Assembly: GCF_004168255.1 (NCBI RefSeq)
Contig: NZ_SEWG01000003.1
Coordinates: 248,001 to 312,000, forward strand
DNA from: Mucilaginibacter terrigena
GTDB lineage: Bacteria; Bacteroidota; Bacteroidia; Sphingobacteriales; Sphingobacteriaceae
DNA: 64,000 nt
Reading direction: 5' to 3'
A program made the position numbers and the translations under genes. This document shows, piece after piece, positions 51,916 to 60,804 of this stretch (within the stretch, counting starts at the first letter, position 1; the number at the start of each line of letters is the position of its first letter). A model generated the notes under the pieces. That model saw only the letters and a program-made list of their open reading frames with translations. It made no database searches and had not been told where the DNA came from.

Positions 51916-54900
51916 CTACCTGAAATTTCTTCCTTTATAAAACACCTCTTCTTGTTTACCGGCTTGTTGTTCGCCCTTGTTGCCACCGTGATGTGGTTTA
52001 GTAGTTTCATCCGCCCTTGCCATTAAGAACGGCAGTTTATCTTCAATGGTTTGTGTTAATCCACGTAACATACTATTTAGGTTAAAGCATTTGTTGGCTA
52101 CCACATGGATTACTTCACCTTCTATCTGTAAATAGCCCTGCACCATAAATAAACGCGATTGGATGATCTCTTTTCGATACATATCAAACAGCCTTTGCCA
52201 AACTACAATATTGGCCGCTCCCGTTTCGTCTTCCAATGTCATAAACAATACGCCTTTAGCAGTACCTGGCCGCTGGCGAACGGTTATTAAGCCTGTTACT
52301 TTCACAGCTTCGCCATCTTCCATTTTTTTCAGATCAGCAATTTTTGTGTTATGCAGTAAAGCCAGTTTTTCGCGAACCAAAGCAACCGGGTGATTTTTCA
52401 GGGACAAGCCCGTCGATGAATAATCCTGCACCACATGCTCACCTTCTGACATTAATGGTAATTGTACCTTTACCTCTTTTACACTTTCTGATAGCGTATC
52501 TTCAAACAGAGCCATTGGCCTATCCCCTAAAGCCGATACTTCCCACAATGCTTTACGGCGATCTAAACCTAATGAACCAAAGGCATCTGCATCGGCCAGT
52601 ATTTCTAAAGCAGCTTCAGAAATACCAGCGGTGCATAGTTGATTAATGTGGGTATATGATGCTTTACGTGCAGCTATAAGTAATTGCATATCATCTTCAC
52701 GCAATCCTTTGATTTGCCGGAAACCCAACCTCACTATATGATGTTCGCCGTTTTTTTCTTCTAAAATATTATCCCACAAAGAGTAGTTTATGTCAACGGG
52801 TAAAACCTTAACGTTATGATCTATTGCGTCACGTACTATTTGTGCCGGCTGATAAAACCCCATAGGTTGGCTATTGAGCAATGCCGCGCAAAATACATCA
52901 GGATAATAGCATTTTAACCATGATGATATATAAACCAATAAGGCGAATGATGCTGCATGGCTTTCAGGGAAACCATAGCCTTCAAAACCTTGTAATTGCT
53001 TAAATACCCGCCTTGCAAAATCTTCCTCATAGCCATTTTTGAGCATGCCTTTTACCATCTTATCTTCATAGAGGCCAAGTTTACCATTGGCCTTGAAACT
53101 TGCCATGCTTCGCCTAAGCTCATCAGCTTCAGCAGGCGTAAAACCAGCTGCAACAATGGCTATTTCCATTGCCTGTTCCTGAAATAATGGAACTCCTAAT
53201 GTACGCCCTAATATGTCCCTTAACTCTTGGGATGGATAATCAACAGGCTCTTCCTTGTTCCGCCTGCGCAGGTAAGGATGCACCATATCGCCCTGAATTG
53301 GGCCGGGTCGAACAATGGCTACTTCTATCACCAAATCATAAAAGCATTGTGGTTTGAGGCGTGGCAACATGGACATTTGCGCCCGGCTTTCAATCTGAAA
53401 TACACCAATAGTATCTGCATGGCAAATCATCTCATATACTTTTGGGTCATCCTGCGGCACATTAGCTAAGGTTAGCTTTCTGCCGTAGTGTTGTAGTACT
53501 AAATCAAATGCTTTGCGGATCATGGTGAGCATGCCCAAACCCAAAACATCCACTTTTAGAATTCCTAATGCTTCCAGGTCATCTTTGTTCCACTCCAGTT
53601 GAGTGCGGTTTTCCATTCGCGCATTCATTACCGGGCATAGATCTGATAGTTTATTATCCGTTATAACAAACCCACCCGTATGCTGCCCCAGTTGCCGGGG
53701 AAAACCCATCAGTTGGGTAGTTAATTGCAGCACTTTATGAATAAGTGGATCATTAGGGTTTAATCCCTGCTCCCGTAAGCGCTTTTCATCAAAACCTTCT
53801 TCACTAAAATCCCAAATAGTAGCACCTACGCGTTTGATGGTGTCTTCAGATAAACCCATCGCTTTACCGGCATCACGAATAGCCCCACGGTGACGTTCTT
53901 GCGTTACTGTAGCAACAATGGCGGCATGTTCCCGCCCATAATATTCGTAAATATGCTGGATAATTTCCTCGCGCCGCTCATGTTCAAAATCTACATCAAT
54001 ATCAGGCCATTCTTCCCGAGCATCAGACATAAATCGAGAGAACAACAAGCGGGATTTCATCGGGTCTACCGCTGTGATGGATAAGCAATAGCAAACAGTT
54101 GAGTTAGCTGCTGAGCCTCGCCCTTGATGCAGAATACCTAATTCTTCTGCCTTTTGGGTATACTTATATACCCGCAAAAAATAGGGTGCCAAATTTCGTT
54201 TTGCAATAAAGGCTAACTCAAATTCGATTTGATCAGATACTTTCTTTGGTATTTCACCAAACCGCTCATGTGCGCCAGCCCAAGTGTATTTGGTTAACCG
54301 TTCCTGAGGTGTAAGGCCATCAACTATTTTTTCTTCAGGCTCAATATATTTTAAGGTATCTAAAGAGAATTGACAGGCATCTGCCACTACCAAAGCATTT
54401 TCAATTGCTTCAGGATATTGCCGAAACAAACGATATATTTCATCTACAGGTTTGATAAACCGCTCGGCATTGGCGTGCAGCTTAAATCCGGCTGTATGTA
54501 TAGTGCATTTTTCCCGGATACAGGTTAAAATATCCTGCAATTCACGCCGGGTTAATTCATGATAATGCACGTCGCCTACAGCTACCATAGGTATGCCTAA
54601 TTTTGATAAGCGCGCTAATCTTTTAGCATCATCGCCGCTATACGATCGGGTGGCTGCGATATATAAAGAGCCACCAAATTCACCTTTATATTCATTTACA
54701 TTTCTTTTAAATCCATTATCATAGTCAAACCTTGCGTTCAATTCATCTGGTGGGATGATGATAAACTTAATCCCTTCTTTATGTGCATAAACATCTGTTT
54801 TATACAAATGGCATTCTCCTTTTCCAGCCCTTAAGTTACCAACCGTTAATAATGCTGAAAGCCTGCCATAAGCATCGCGGTCAGTAGGATAAGCAAGCAA

Positions 54901-55122
54901 GCTTGCCCCATCTAACAGATCAAGCCTGCAAGCAGGAATAAATTTGAGATTTAATTTTTTTGCTACGATATGGGCACGAACAATACCCGCAAGGCTATTT
55001 CGATCAACTATGGCGATAGCATCATAGCCATATAAAGACGCTTGCTCAACCAATTCTTCAGGATGTGACCCACCCCGCAGGAAGCTAAAATTTGATGTAG
55101 TTTGTAATTCAACGTACCTCAT
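51916..55122 (-). CDS. dnaE2: Error-prone DNA polymerase III alpha subunit, DnaE2/ImuC
   Basis: From the ATG at 55122 this is 1068 residues. The N-terminal PHP domain opens MRYVELQTTSNFSFLRGGSH in the DnaE2 style. The catalytic Asp pair is in EEWPDIDVDFEHERREE, followed by QERHRGAIRDAGKAMG and DVLGLGMLTMI. A C-terminal OB domain (VKVTGLITVRQRPGTAKGVL) is present. It is the translesion polymerase of the ImuABC mutasome. The start lies two bases after the imuB stop. An in-frame opening at 55152 overlaps imuB and is rejected. Confidence 0.95.
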   Translation of the reverse strand: MRYVELQTTSNFSFLRGGSHPEELVEQASLYGYDAIAIVDRNSLAGIVRAHIVAKKLNLKFIPACRLDLLDGASLLAYPTDRDAYGRLSALLTVGNLRAGKGECHLYKTDVYAHKEGIKFIIIPPDELNARFDYDNGFKRNVNEYKGEFGGSLYIAATRSYSGDDAKRLARLSKLGIPMVAVGDVHYHELTRRELQDILTCIREKCTIHTAGFKLHANAERFIKPVDEIYRLFRQYPEAIENALVVADACQFSLDTLKYIEPEEKIVDGLTPQERLTKYTWAGAHERFGEIPKKVSDQIEFELAFIAKRNLAPYFLRVYKYTQKAEELGILHQGRGSAANSTVCYCLSITAVDPMKSRLLFSRFMSDAREEWPDIDVDFEHERREEIIQHIYEYYGREHAAIVATVTQERHRGAIRDAGKAMGLSEDTIKRVGATIWDFSEEGFDEKRLREQGLNPNDPLIHKVLQLTTQLMGFPRQLGQHTGGFVITDNKLSDLCPVMNARMENRTQLEWNKDDLEALGILKVDVLGLGMLTMIRKAFDLVLQHYGRKLTLANVPQDDPKVYEMICHADTIGVFQIESRAQMSMLPRLKPQCFYDLVIEVAIVRPGPIQGDMVHPYLRRRNKEEPVDYPSQELRDILGRTLGVPLFQEQAMEIAIVAAGFTPAEADELRRSMASFKANGKLGLYEDKMVKGMLKNGYEEDFARRVFKQLQGFEGYGFPESHAASFALLVYISSWLKCYYPDVFCAALLNSQPMGFYQPAQIVRDAIDHNVKVLPVDINYSLWDNILEEKNGEHHIVRLGFRQIKGLREDDMQLLIAARKASYTHINQLCTAGISEAALEILADADAFGSLGLDRRKALWEVSALGDRPMALFEDTLSESVKEVKVQLPLMSEGEHVVQDYSSTGLSLKNHPVALVREKLALLHNTKIADLKKMEDGEAVKVTGLITVRQRPGTAKGVLFMTLEDETGAANIVVWQRLFDMYRKEIIQSRLFMVQGYLQIEGEVIHVVANKCFNLNSMLRGLTQTIEDKLPFLMARADETTKPHHGGNKGEQQAGKQEEVFYKGRNFR

Positions 55123-55124
55123 AG

Positions 55125-56621
55125 CTATGCAAAAAATCCGTGTAAGTACCATTGCGGGGCAGCATCGTAATGGCCTGATCTGAATAGCCAGTATCTTTGC
55201 CCTTCAGCATCTTCAATCGCATAATAATCGCGGTGCACACCTTTGTCCTGCCACCATTCGCGCTCAATACGTTCTGGGCCATCCGCTTTTTCTACTATGT
55301 GCCGCTTACCTTTGTAAGTAAAAACCTTTGGTGGATAATCAGGCAGTAACGCCATTACTTCAACAGGTTCGGGATGTTGCAAAAGGCGTAAAGGCCTTGG
55401 CCTATCGTTTCGCCATTTAGTTGTCGGCACATCTGTTAAGGATGAAGTTTGTTTAATCGCACGCTCAGGCCAATAATTTTCTGATGGTAAATAGCGATAT
55501 ATTGCTTTAGCGCCAATTTTACCGGCTAACTTATCTAACAATTCTGCCAAAGCCGTATCCTGCAGGCCGGGCTTATCAGCCCAGAGTTTTTCCTGTAAAG
55601 GATCAATATCTTCTACTTTGGTTGCTTCCATAAGGAATAGCTCAATGCCTAATGCCGGTTCTATTTTATTAATCTGTAACTCAAAAAGTTTAAATAAATG
55701 TGACACGCTATGCGAACCGCGATTGGTGCTGATCTTTGCATGCACCATTTTGCCATCAATCCGATAACATTTTAATGTGGCTTTACGAATGCCTTTACCC
55801 TCCGACTGTAAGCGTACACACAAACTTTCCAATAATTTTGTGATAGCGATTTCAATAGCTTTAGCCGTTCTTACTGGTTCAAGACAAGGCAACCTTTCTG
55901 TATTAGGTATTGGTGGAATAAGTGGAACAAGGTGCTCGTCTTCAACCCCCAAAGCCTGAGCCAACCTCAATAAAAAGCCGTCACCAAATCGCCTGCGCAA
56001 TACAGTACGTGGAATTTGCATAAAGCTTTTGATGGTAGCAAAACCTAATTTTTGTTGTTTTTGAAGTACAGCATCTTCTAACCGCAAAGCTATTGGGGGC
56101 AAGTTAAGCAACGCTTGTGCTTGTTCACCGCTGCCTACAATAGGTGTTATTTTTCCATAATGGCTGATAGCCCAGGCAGCACCAATAGTATCGGCAATAG
56201 CAGCCCTTGCATTATATCCTGATGACCGTAGTTTATTTACGATCTCCTTCAAATAACCACGTTCATCCTTCCATAAATGAGCACAGCCGGATATATCTAA
56301 TATCAGACTATCAGGCAAATCAACAGCTACTATTGGTGTGTATCTGATGCACCATAAGCCTAATTGCTTTAACAGTTTAGCCTCCTTACCAGGTAAGTGA
56401 TCCACAACTTGCAAGTTGGTGGTAATAGCTTTGGCATCAGCCGCCGCCATTCCTCTATAAATACCCTGGGCTTCTGCAATAGGGTTGGCAGCGGTAATAA
56501 TAATGCGGTTACGTTCAGGGGCAACAAAAGCAAAAGGCACATCTTTTAATTCCGGCTTGCGAAGTGTCAGCCAATCCGTCGTCAAATGACGAAACCATAT
56601 TACCATGTAACGCTTTTGCAT
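55125..56621 (-). CDS. imuB: ImuB, Y-family polymerase-like mutasome hub
   Basis: This 498-residue protein has a Y-family polymerase fold, but the catalytic acids look replaced: the segment that should hold the first Asp reads MVIWFRHLTTDW, and the second reads LILDISGCAHLW. That matches ImuB, which is inactive and links ImuA, DnaE2 and the beta clamp. The thumb and little-finger regions follow, then a C-terminal part (EREWWQDKGVHRDYYAIE) shared with ImuB proteins. It lies between imuA and dnaE2. Confidence 0.92.
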   Translation of the reverse strand: MQKRYMVIWFRHLTTDWLTLRKPELKDVPFAFVAPERNRIIITAANPIAEAQGIYRGMAAADAKAITTNLQVVDHLPGKEAKLLKQLGLWCIRYTPIVAVDLPDSLILDISGCAHLWKDERGYLKEIVNKLRSSGYNARAAIADTIGAAWAISHYGKITPIVGSGEQAQALLNLPPIALRLEDAVLQKQQKLGFATIKSFMQIPRTVLRRRFGDGFLLRLAQALGVEDEHLVPLIPPIPNTERLPCLEPVRTAKAIEIAITKLLESLCVRLQSEGKGIRKATLKCYRIDGKMVHAKISTNRGSHSVSHLFKLFELQINKIEPALGIELFLMEATKVEDIDPLQEKLWADKPGLQDTALAELLDKLAGKIGAKAIYRYLPSENYWPERAIKQTSSLTDVPTTKWRNDRPRPLRLLQHPEPVEVMALLPDYPPKVFTYKGKRHIVEKADGPERIEREWWQDKGVHRDYYAIEDAEGQRYWLFRSGHYDAAPQWYLHGFFA

Positions 56622-56624
56622 GGC

Positions 56625-57350
56625 TCATCCTACTTTTTGTATTTGATGTTCTAATTGTTCTTTCAGTATTGGTGTAAACCCAGTATCCGACCATTCAACA
56701 ACCCAATTACCCGGTTTGCCATTGCGTACGCGCAACAACTCAACCTGCCAGCGGGGAAACCCCAAACCCGGCAACCCGTCTATTGCTTCGCTTGCTAAAG
56801 GTTTAACATGCCATCTCGCAGCACAAGCAGTTGATCCCATTTTATTTGATCTGTTACGGAGTATAAAACCGGTTACACCGCTTTGTTCTACGGCCAACTG
56901 TAAACGCCTCGATTGTTTAAAATCAACCTCAGACAATTCTCCTACAACAGCTGTTAGACCGGCACACTTCAAAGCTTCCTCCATCGCCCATAACACATCT
57001 TTGTCTTTTTTAAGCTGGATAAAAATTATTCTGTCAGGCTCAACTTCAAATGATCTTAGCGCTACTGGGTACATATTTCCGGATAGGCTTATCCATAAGC
57101 ATGCCCCGCTATTCTGCATTAATACTGATAGTAGGCCACTGATAAAACCACTTGAAGCAGTGGCCTGTTCCGTATTATCACAAACTAATTCATGTACGGC
57201 ACGTATGGGGAATATACCATTCGGAAAGTTTGCCTCAATAGTATTTAAACCAAATAACTTCCTTTCACTAAGAGAGGGCGGCTTGTAACCTTCCCATTGC
57301 AAAATATTTTTCTGCAAACTGTTAATCAATTCTCTTTTGTTATCGGCCAT
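56625..57350 (-). CDS. imuA: ImuA, RecA-like mutasome protein
   Basis: From the ATG at 57350 this is 241 residues (a GTG one codon earlier is possible). It has the ImuA/SulA-RecA-like core: GIFPIRAVHELVCDN near residue 45, ACLWISLSG for a degenerate Walker region, and VELLRVRNGKPGNWVVEW near the C-terminus. ImuA supports translesion synthesis by DnaE2 and ImuB. It is first in the operon, three bases before imuB. Confidence 0.9.
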   Translation of the reverse strand: MADNKRELINSLQKNILQWEGYKPPSLSERKLFGLNTIEANFPNGIFPIRAVHELVCDNTEQATASSGFISGLLSVLMQNSGACLWISLSGNMYPVALRSFEVEPDRIIFIQLKKDKDVLWAMEEALKCAGLTAVVGELSEVDFKQSRRLQLAVEQSGVTGFILRNRSNKMGSTACAARWHVKPLASEAIDGLPGLGFPRWQVELLRVRNGKPGNWVVEWSDTGFTPILKEQLEHQIQKVG

Positions 57351-57368
57351 CACAAATAATTACTAATA

Positions 57369-57406
57369 CAAATCTATGCTAATATTTTTAGCAATTCATA
57401 TGAATT
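57369..57406 (-). promoter_or_regulatory. imuA promoter and palindromic operator candidates
   Basis: On the minus strand TAGATTTG (57376-57369) matches the -7 box and a TTG lies at 57394-57392 (15-base spacing, slightly short). Between them GCTAA-tattt-TTAGC (57378-57392) is a five-base dyad, and just upstream AATTCATATGAATT (57393-57406) is a perfect 14-base palindrome. A repressor bound at either site would block imuA. Which regulator binds is unknown. Confidence 0.5.
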
Positions 57407-57435
57407 ATTACAAAATATTTTTCACTTTTGTTTTG

Positions 57436-57708
57436 ATGATAAACAATGCTTATTTGGTTAATGATGCCCGGGCTTGGATTAAACGCATGAACCAACCAGA
57501 TGAGGTGGTGCGTATTATATTAGATTTAGACAGCAAAGATGCCGCGTTGTGCTACCTTTTATATACAGAATATGAAAAAGACCCTGATTACTTTGGCAGG
57601 ATATTATTTGATGCACAAGGGTACTGGATTTATGATGGAGACATTTTAACAATAGCAGAGCAGGAACAGGTAGCAAAGTTCATCGTTAATTATGTAGAAA
57701 CCGTTTGA
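57436..57708 (+). CDS. Small protein divergent from imuA, unknown function
   Basis: From the ATG at 57436 this is 90 residues, acidic, starting MINNAYLVNDARAWIKRMNQ. An in-frame start at 57376 would add a hydrophobic 20-residue leader but overlaps the imuA promoter. CACTTTTG at 57423-57430 is one base from a -7 box, six bases before the ATG. I recognise no domain. Placement suggests coregulation with the mutasome. Confidence 0.55.
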   Translation: MINNAYLVNDARAWIKRMNQPDEVVRIILDLDSKDAALCYLLYTEYEKDPDYFGRILFDAQGYWIYDGDILTIAEQEQVAKFIVNYVETV

Positions 57709-58065
57709 TTTTGTTAATATAACAACGTGATTTGTTCATTATAAAATCTGATATAAGGAGAGATTTTTATATTTATCATCAGACCCAAATATATTATCTT
57801 CAACAAAATAGGCCTTGAGACTTGATTAACTTACAGTTTCATCAAGCTTCAAAGCCTACTTTGCATTTTATCTAATGATTTAATTTGGGGTTGTACATCA
57901 TCAGATAAGAATATCACATTTTACTTTCTCAGAGAGAGAATAGATTTACCTTTACCCAGAGAAATGCCTGCGGCGCACACAGCCAAACACCACTTTTCCC
58001 CCCAGCCCCCTTTTCTCCTCTTATCTGAGAAAGCGAAAAGTATTTTTAAGTGTATCATTCGCTCA
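57709..58065. other. 357-bp gap with inverted words and a C-rich tract
   Basis: No gene is visible. TCAGATAAG (57901-57909) and CTTATCTGA (58020-58028), and CTTTCTCAGA (57924-57933) and TCTGAGAAAG (58024-58033), are perfect inverted pairs that share the same right arm, so they are mutually exclusive pairings. At 57991-58020 a C/T-rich tract holds runs of six and five C, that is, a G-rich purine tract on the minus strand. Confidence 0.45.
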
Positions 58066-58428
58066 TCAAGGCTCAAGACTTCCAAGTTTTTCTAATATGT
58101 CCCCGGCTTTGCGATTGCGCTTAAATGGTCTGATGACAATGCCTCCAAAGTATGCTTCTTCAGCAAAACATCTTACACCTTTGATGAAACAGGTTGTTCC
58201 CCTACAAAGCTTGCCATCGTCAACGTATTTACCTTGACATCCATGCCCTGAATCAGTGATATTAAAGAACGTTACTGATTTACCACCTTTATCAATAGCA
58301 AGTTCAACGCACTTCTTGCATACATAGTCAGGGTAACGTTCATCGTAAGTTACATAGCGATTACACGTTACGCAATGTTGTTGTTTTTTGTGTTCTTTAA
58401 CATGGTTGGTTTTATATTTCTTAATCAT
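58066..58428 (-). CDS. Cys-rich putative zinc-binding protein
   Basis: This 120-residue protein is basic at the N-terminus and holds two cysteine clusters: HCVTCNRYV with YVCKKC (residues about 18-40) and GHGCQGKYVDDGKLCRGTTC with GVRC (about 62-88). The first looks like a zinc ribbon; the second could be another metal or disulfide site. No named family is recognised. It lies in the integrated-element region, 159 bases from the excisionase-like gene. Confidence 0.6.
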   Translation of the reverse strand: MIKKYKTNHVKEHKKQQHCVTCNRYVTYDERYPDYVCKKCVELAIDKGGKSVTFFNITDSGHGCQGKYVDDGKLCRGTTCFIKGVRCFAEEAYFGGIVIRPFKRNRKAGDILEKLGSLEP

Positions 58429-58550
58429 TATAATAATTTATGATAGGATTGATTTTATTGGTGAAATTTGTTGCGATGGCTAATTTCTTTTTCGCATGGG
58501 CACTTATCTGCTTAATTACTTAATCGTTGCGCCTCGGCATTTAAAAGCAT

Positions 58551-58580
58551 GAAAAAAGCCTGATTCTTTCGGATCAGGCT
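58551..58580 (-). terminator. Terminator after the excisionase-like gene
   Basis: AGCCTGAT (58557-58564) pairs with ATCAGGCT (58573-58580), eight bases with an eight-base loop. On the minus strand it is followed by six T. It lies just beyond the stop codon at 58587. Confidence 0.88.
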
Positions 58581-58586
58581 CGGCAA

Positions 58587-59168
58587 TTAAGCGGCGGTGC
58601 ATTTAAGCCACTCTTTCAATTCTTTCAGGTTGTAAAATATCGGTTTGCCAATTTGTTGGTAAGGCATCCCTTCTGCCCGTAGCCTAAGTAATTTACTTTT
58701 GCTCATGCCTAACATTTCAATCACTTTCTTTTCGGGTACAAGCTCAGGGTCAAAGCTTGGTTTAAATTCGCTAAAATCTTCGTCAGCGCCGTAGGCGTTT
58801 ACTGTTGCCAACCCAGCTACCGCCATTATTTCCTCGATTTCCGCATCAATCCATTTCACAGGATTATAAAATTTCTGTTCATCGATTATTTCCGATATAT
58901 GTTCATCATATAAACCTTCGAACGCTTTATAGTGTTCCGGCTCTGGTGTTCTTCGCACCTGAACCGCCAGTTTTTTGAAATAGTACAGGCATGGAAGAAC
59001 ATCTTTCTTTGGCAATTTTTTGATAGTGGCTTCAATGAACTCAATAAATTCTTTGTTTACATACAACCATTTAATGTCCCTTTTAAGCTTTAATTTAAAC
59101 TCATGTGTAAGACGCGGCGAAGCATAGTATTTACGGGTTTGTATCTGTTTTACGGTGTTATTTTTCAT
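58587..59168 (-). CDS. Excisionase-like helix-turn-helix protein
   Basis: This 193-residue protein has a basic N-terminal part of unknown fold and a C-terminal MerR/Xis-type helix-turn-helix (about 143-190: VPEKKVIEMLGMSKSKLLRL, then GKPIFYNLKELKEWLK). Such proteins near integrases act as excision or element regulators. It is 19 bases downstream of the integrase and ends in a terminator, so the two form an operon. Confidence 0.75.
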   Translation of the reverse strand: MKNNTVKQIQTRKYYASPRLTHEFKLKLKRDIKWLYVNKEFIEFIEATIKKLPKKDVLPCLYYFKKLAVQVRRTPEPEHYKAFEGLYDEHISEIIDEQKFYNPVKWIDAEIEEIMAVAGLATVNAYGADEDFSEFKPSFDPELVPEKKVIEMLGMSKSKLLRLRAEGMPYQQIGKPIFYNLKELKEWLKCTAA

Positions 59169-59187
59169 TGATTTAAATGGTTAGGGT

Positions 59188-60291
59188 TTAAATATGCAGT
59201 AAGGTTGCCTGGTGGTTTTCGATTTTCTGTTTCCCGTGATTAACCGCCTTACTGTAGGTGTCAGCAAGTTTTTCCATGGATTTTACAAGGTTTGTTTTGG
59301 CGGGTTTGATATAAGTTTGAGTTTGCGTTATTCTTGCATGCCCCATAAGTTCCATCATAATAAATGGGTTGATATCAGCCTGAACAAGTGAAGACGCGAA
59401 CGCATATCGCGCTATGTGAAAAGTGACATTTTTAGTAATGTTGGTCTTTGATATCAATATCTTTAATTCCCTGTTGAGGACTTGATTGGTCATTTGGGGC
59501 ATTATGGTCAAGCCAACGGTTTTGATCTTGTGCTTGGTATATCTCTCCAAAATAAGTTTGGCATCTGGTAAAACAGGTATTGTTACCACCTTTTTGGTCT
59601 TCTGCATTTCGATTACAATTAGATTAAGTTCCGCATCTACGTGCTCAAAAGATAATCGCATAATATCGCTATAACGTAGTCCTGTATAAACAGATAACAA
59701 GAATATATCCCGCACCCTGTTTAAAAAACCATTCTTTTCTGGGATCAATAGTGTTTTTATCTCCTGAATTTCAGCTACAGTCAAAGGTTCACGTTTACTT
59801 ACCGTGGACTTTACCTCAAAGTGCCTATAAGGGTAATTACTTTCCTTTATTAGCTCTTTTTTTATAGCTTCACGTATCACTGCACGCAAACATTTGTGCC
59901 GCCCCCATCGACCGTTAAGTGAATTACCCCTTTTTTGACTCATATACACATCAAACTTTTGAATAAAGGCATAAGTTAGATCACCAAATGAAGCCTTTGG
60001 CGCAAATTTCTTGAGGACGTTTAATGTCGACCGATATGTTTTAAGAGTATACATCTTCTCCCACCAACTTTTCATTTGTGCCGCGAGTATCTGATTTATA
60101 AATTGGTTAGCTTTAGTATTGTTTTTTAAACAACCGCTTTTACTGTCCCAATCGCTTGCCTGGATGTATTTCCCTGTTGACACCCGGTTAGTTGCACCTC
60201 CTACGCGTATAGAAAGATTTAACGGATATAGACCGTCTTTGCGTTGCTTGTCATGCCTGATAACAGGCCTTATATTAATCGAATTTTTCAT
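59188..60291 (-). CDS. Tyrosine site-specific integrase
   Basis: This 367-residue recombinase has an Arm-binding-like N-terminus (DGLYPLNLSIRVGGATNRVS), a SAM-like core domain (about 70-150) and a catalytic domain with Arg206 (YTGLRYSD), His292 and Arg295 (FHIARYAF), His318 (MGHARITQ) and nucleophile Tyr327 (TQTYIKP). All catalytic residues are present. It is of the phage/ICE integrase type common in Bacteroidota elements, which often target tRNA 3' ends. Confidence 0.93.
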   Translation of the reverse strand: MKNSINIRPVIRHDKQRKDGLYPLNLSIRVGGATNRVSTGKYIQASDWDSKSGCLKNNTKANQFINQILAAQMKSWWEKMYTLKTYRSTLNVLKKFAPKASFGDLTYAFIQKFDVYMSQKRGNSLNGRWGRHKCLRAVIREAIKKELIKESNYPYRHFEVKSTVSKREPLTVAEIQEIKTLLIPEKNGFLNRVRDIFLLSVYTGLRYSDIMRLSFEHVDAELNLIVIEMQKTKKVVTIPVLPDAKLILERYTKHKIKTVGLTIMPQMTNQVLNRELKILISKTNITKNVTFHIARYAFASSLVQADINPFIMMELMGHARITQTQTYIKPAKTNLVKSMEKLADTYSKAVNHGKQKIENHQATLLHI

Positions 60292-60381
60292 GTCGATGGG
60301 TTTATTTTACTGGCTAATCTCCAGCGAGTTATTGGAAAAATAAAGTTTTTGATTAAGTTTATTTTAGGACAATACATTGAT

Positions 60382-60804
60382 TTACAGATGCTTTCGAGCG
60401 TTTCTTAATCTTTGCTCGGCTTTATGTGATAATCTACAACCCTCAGGAATTCTTATTGGTAACTTAGGATAACGTTCCATCAGAGTATCAAATCTTATGT
60501 AAATTCGAGAAGGGTGCTCGCGATCTCTTTTGTATGAAGTTTTAATGATTTGGTTATCCTTAAGTTCTTTTTTATATTTTTTTAACATCGTTTCCTTCAA
60601 TGCCATTTTTTTACAAAGGGTTTCAATACCGGCATAGCAATACCCTTTATTCTTACAGTAGGAGTTAATGATGAGAAATAGTATCCTCGCTTGAAAACTC
60701 AAGTTCTGATCCTCGACTATAGCAGCCGGAGCATAAAAAAAAACTCGTCCAATTTCATACTGTCCCCATTGATTTTCAAATTCTTGATTTCGTGTCTTTT
60801 TCAT
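60382..60804 (-). CDS. Winged-helix replication- or element-type protein
   Basis: This 140-residue protein has a winged-helix-like region: AILFLIINSYCKNKGYCYAG-like helix, then IETLCKKMALKETMLKKYKK and LKDNQIIKTSYKRD, typical of helix_turn_helix_36/RepA-type starts found in plasmid and phage replication proteins. The C-terminal half is basic. Upstream (higher coordinates) is a 700-base gap with hairpins, which could be its binding region. Exact role unknown. Confidence 0.6.
   Translation of the reverse strand: MKKTRNQEFENQWGQYEIGRVFFYAPAAIVEDQNLSFQARILFLIINSYCKNKGYCYAGIETLCKKMALKETMLKKYKKELKDNQIIKTSYKRDREHPSRIYIRFDTLMERYPKLPIRIPEGCRLSHKAEQRLRNARKHL

Noticed and set aside
55123-55152. N-terminal extension of DnaE2
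   Set aside because: It overlaps the imuB coding end; the DnaE2 N-terminus fits the ATG at 55122.
57376-57435. Longer start for the gene divergent from imuA
   Set aside because: It would overlap the imuA -7 box and adds a hydrophobic stretch not needed for the acidic core; kept only as an alternative.
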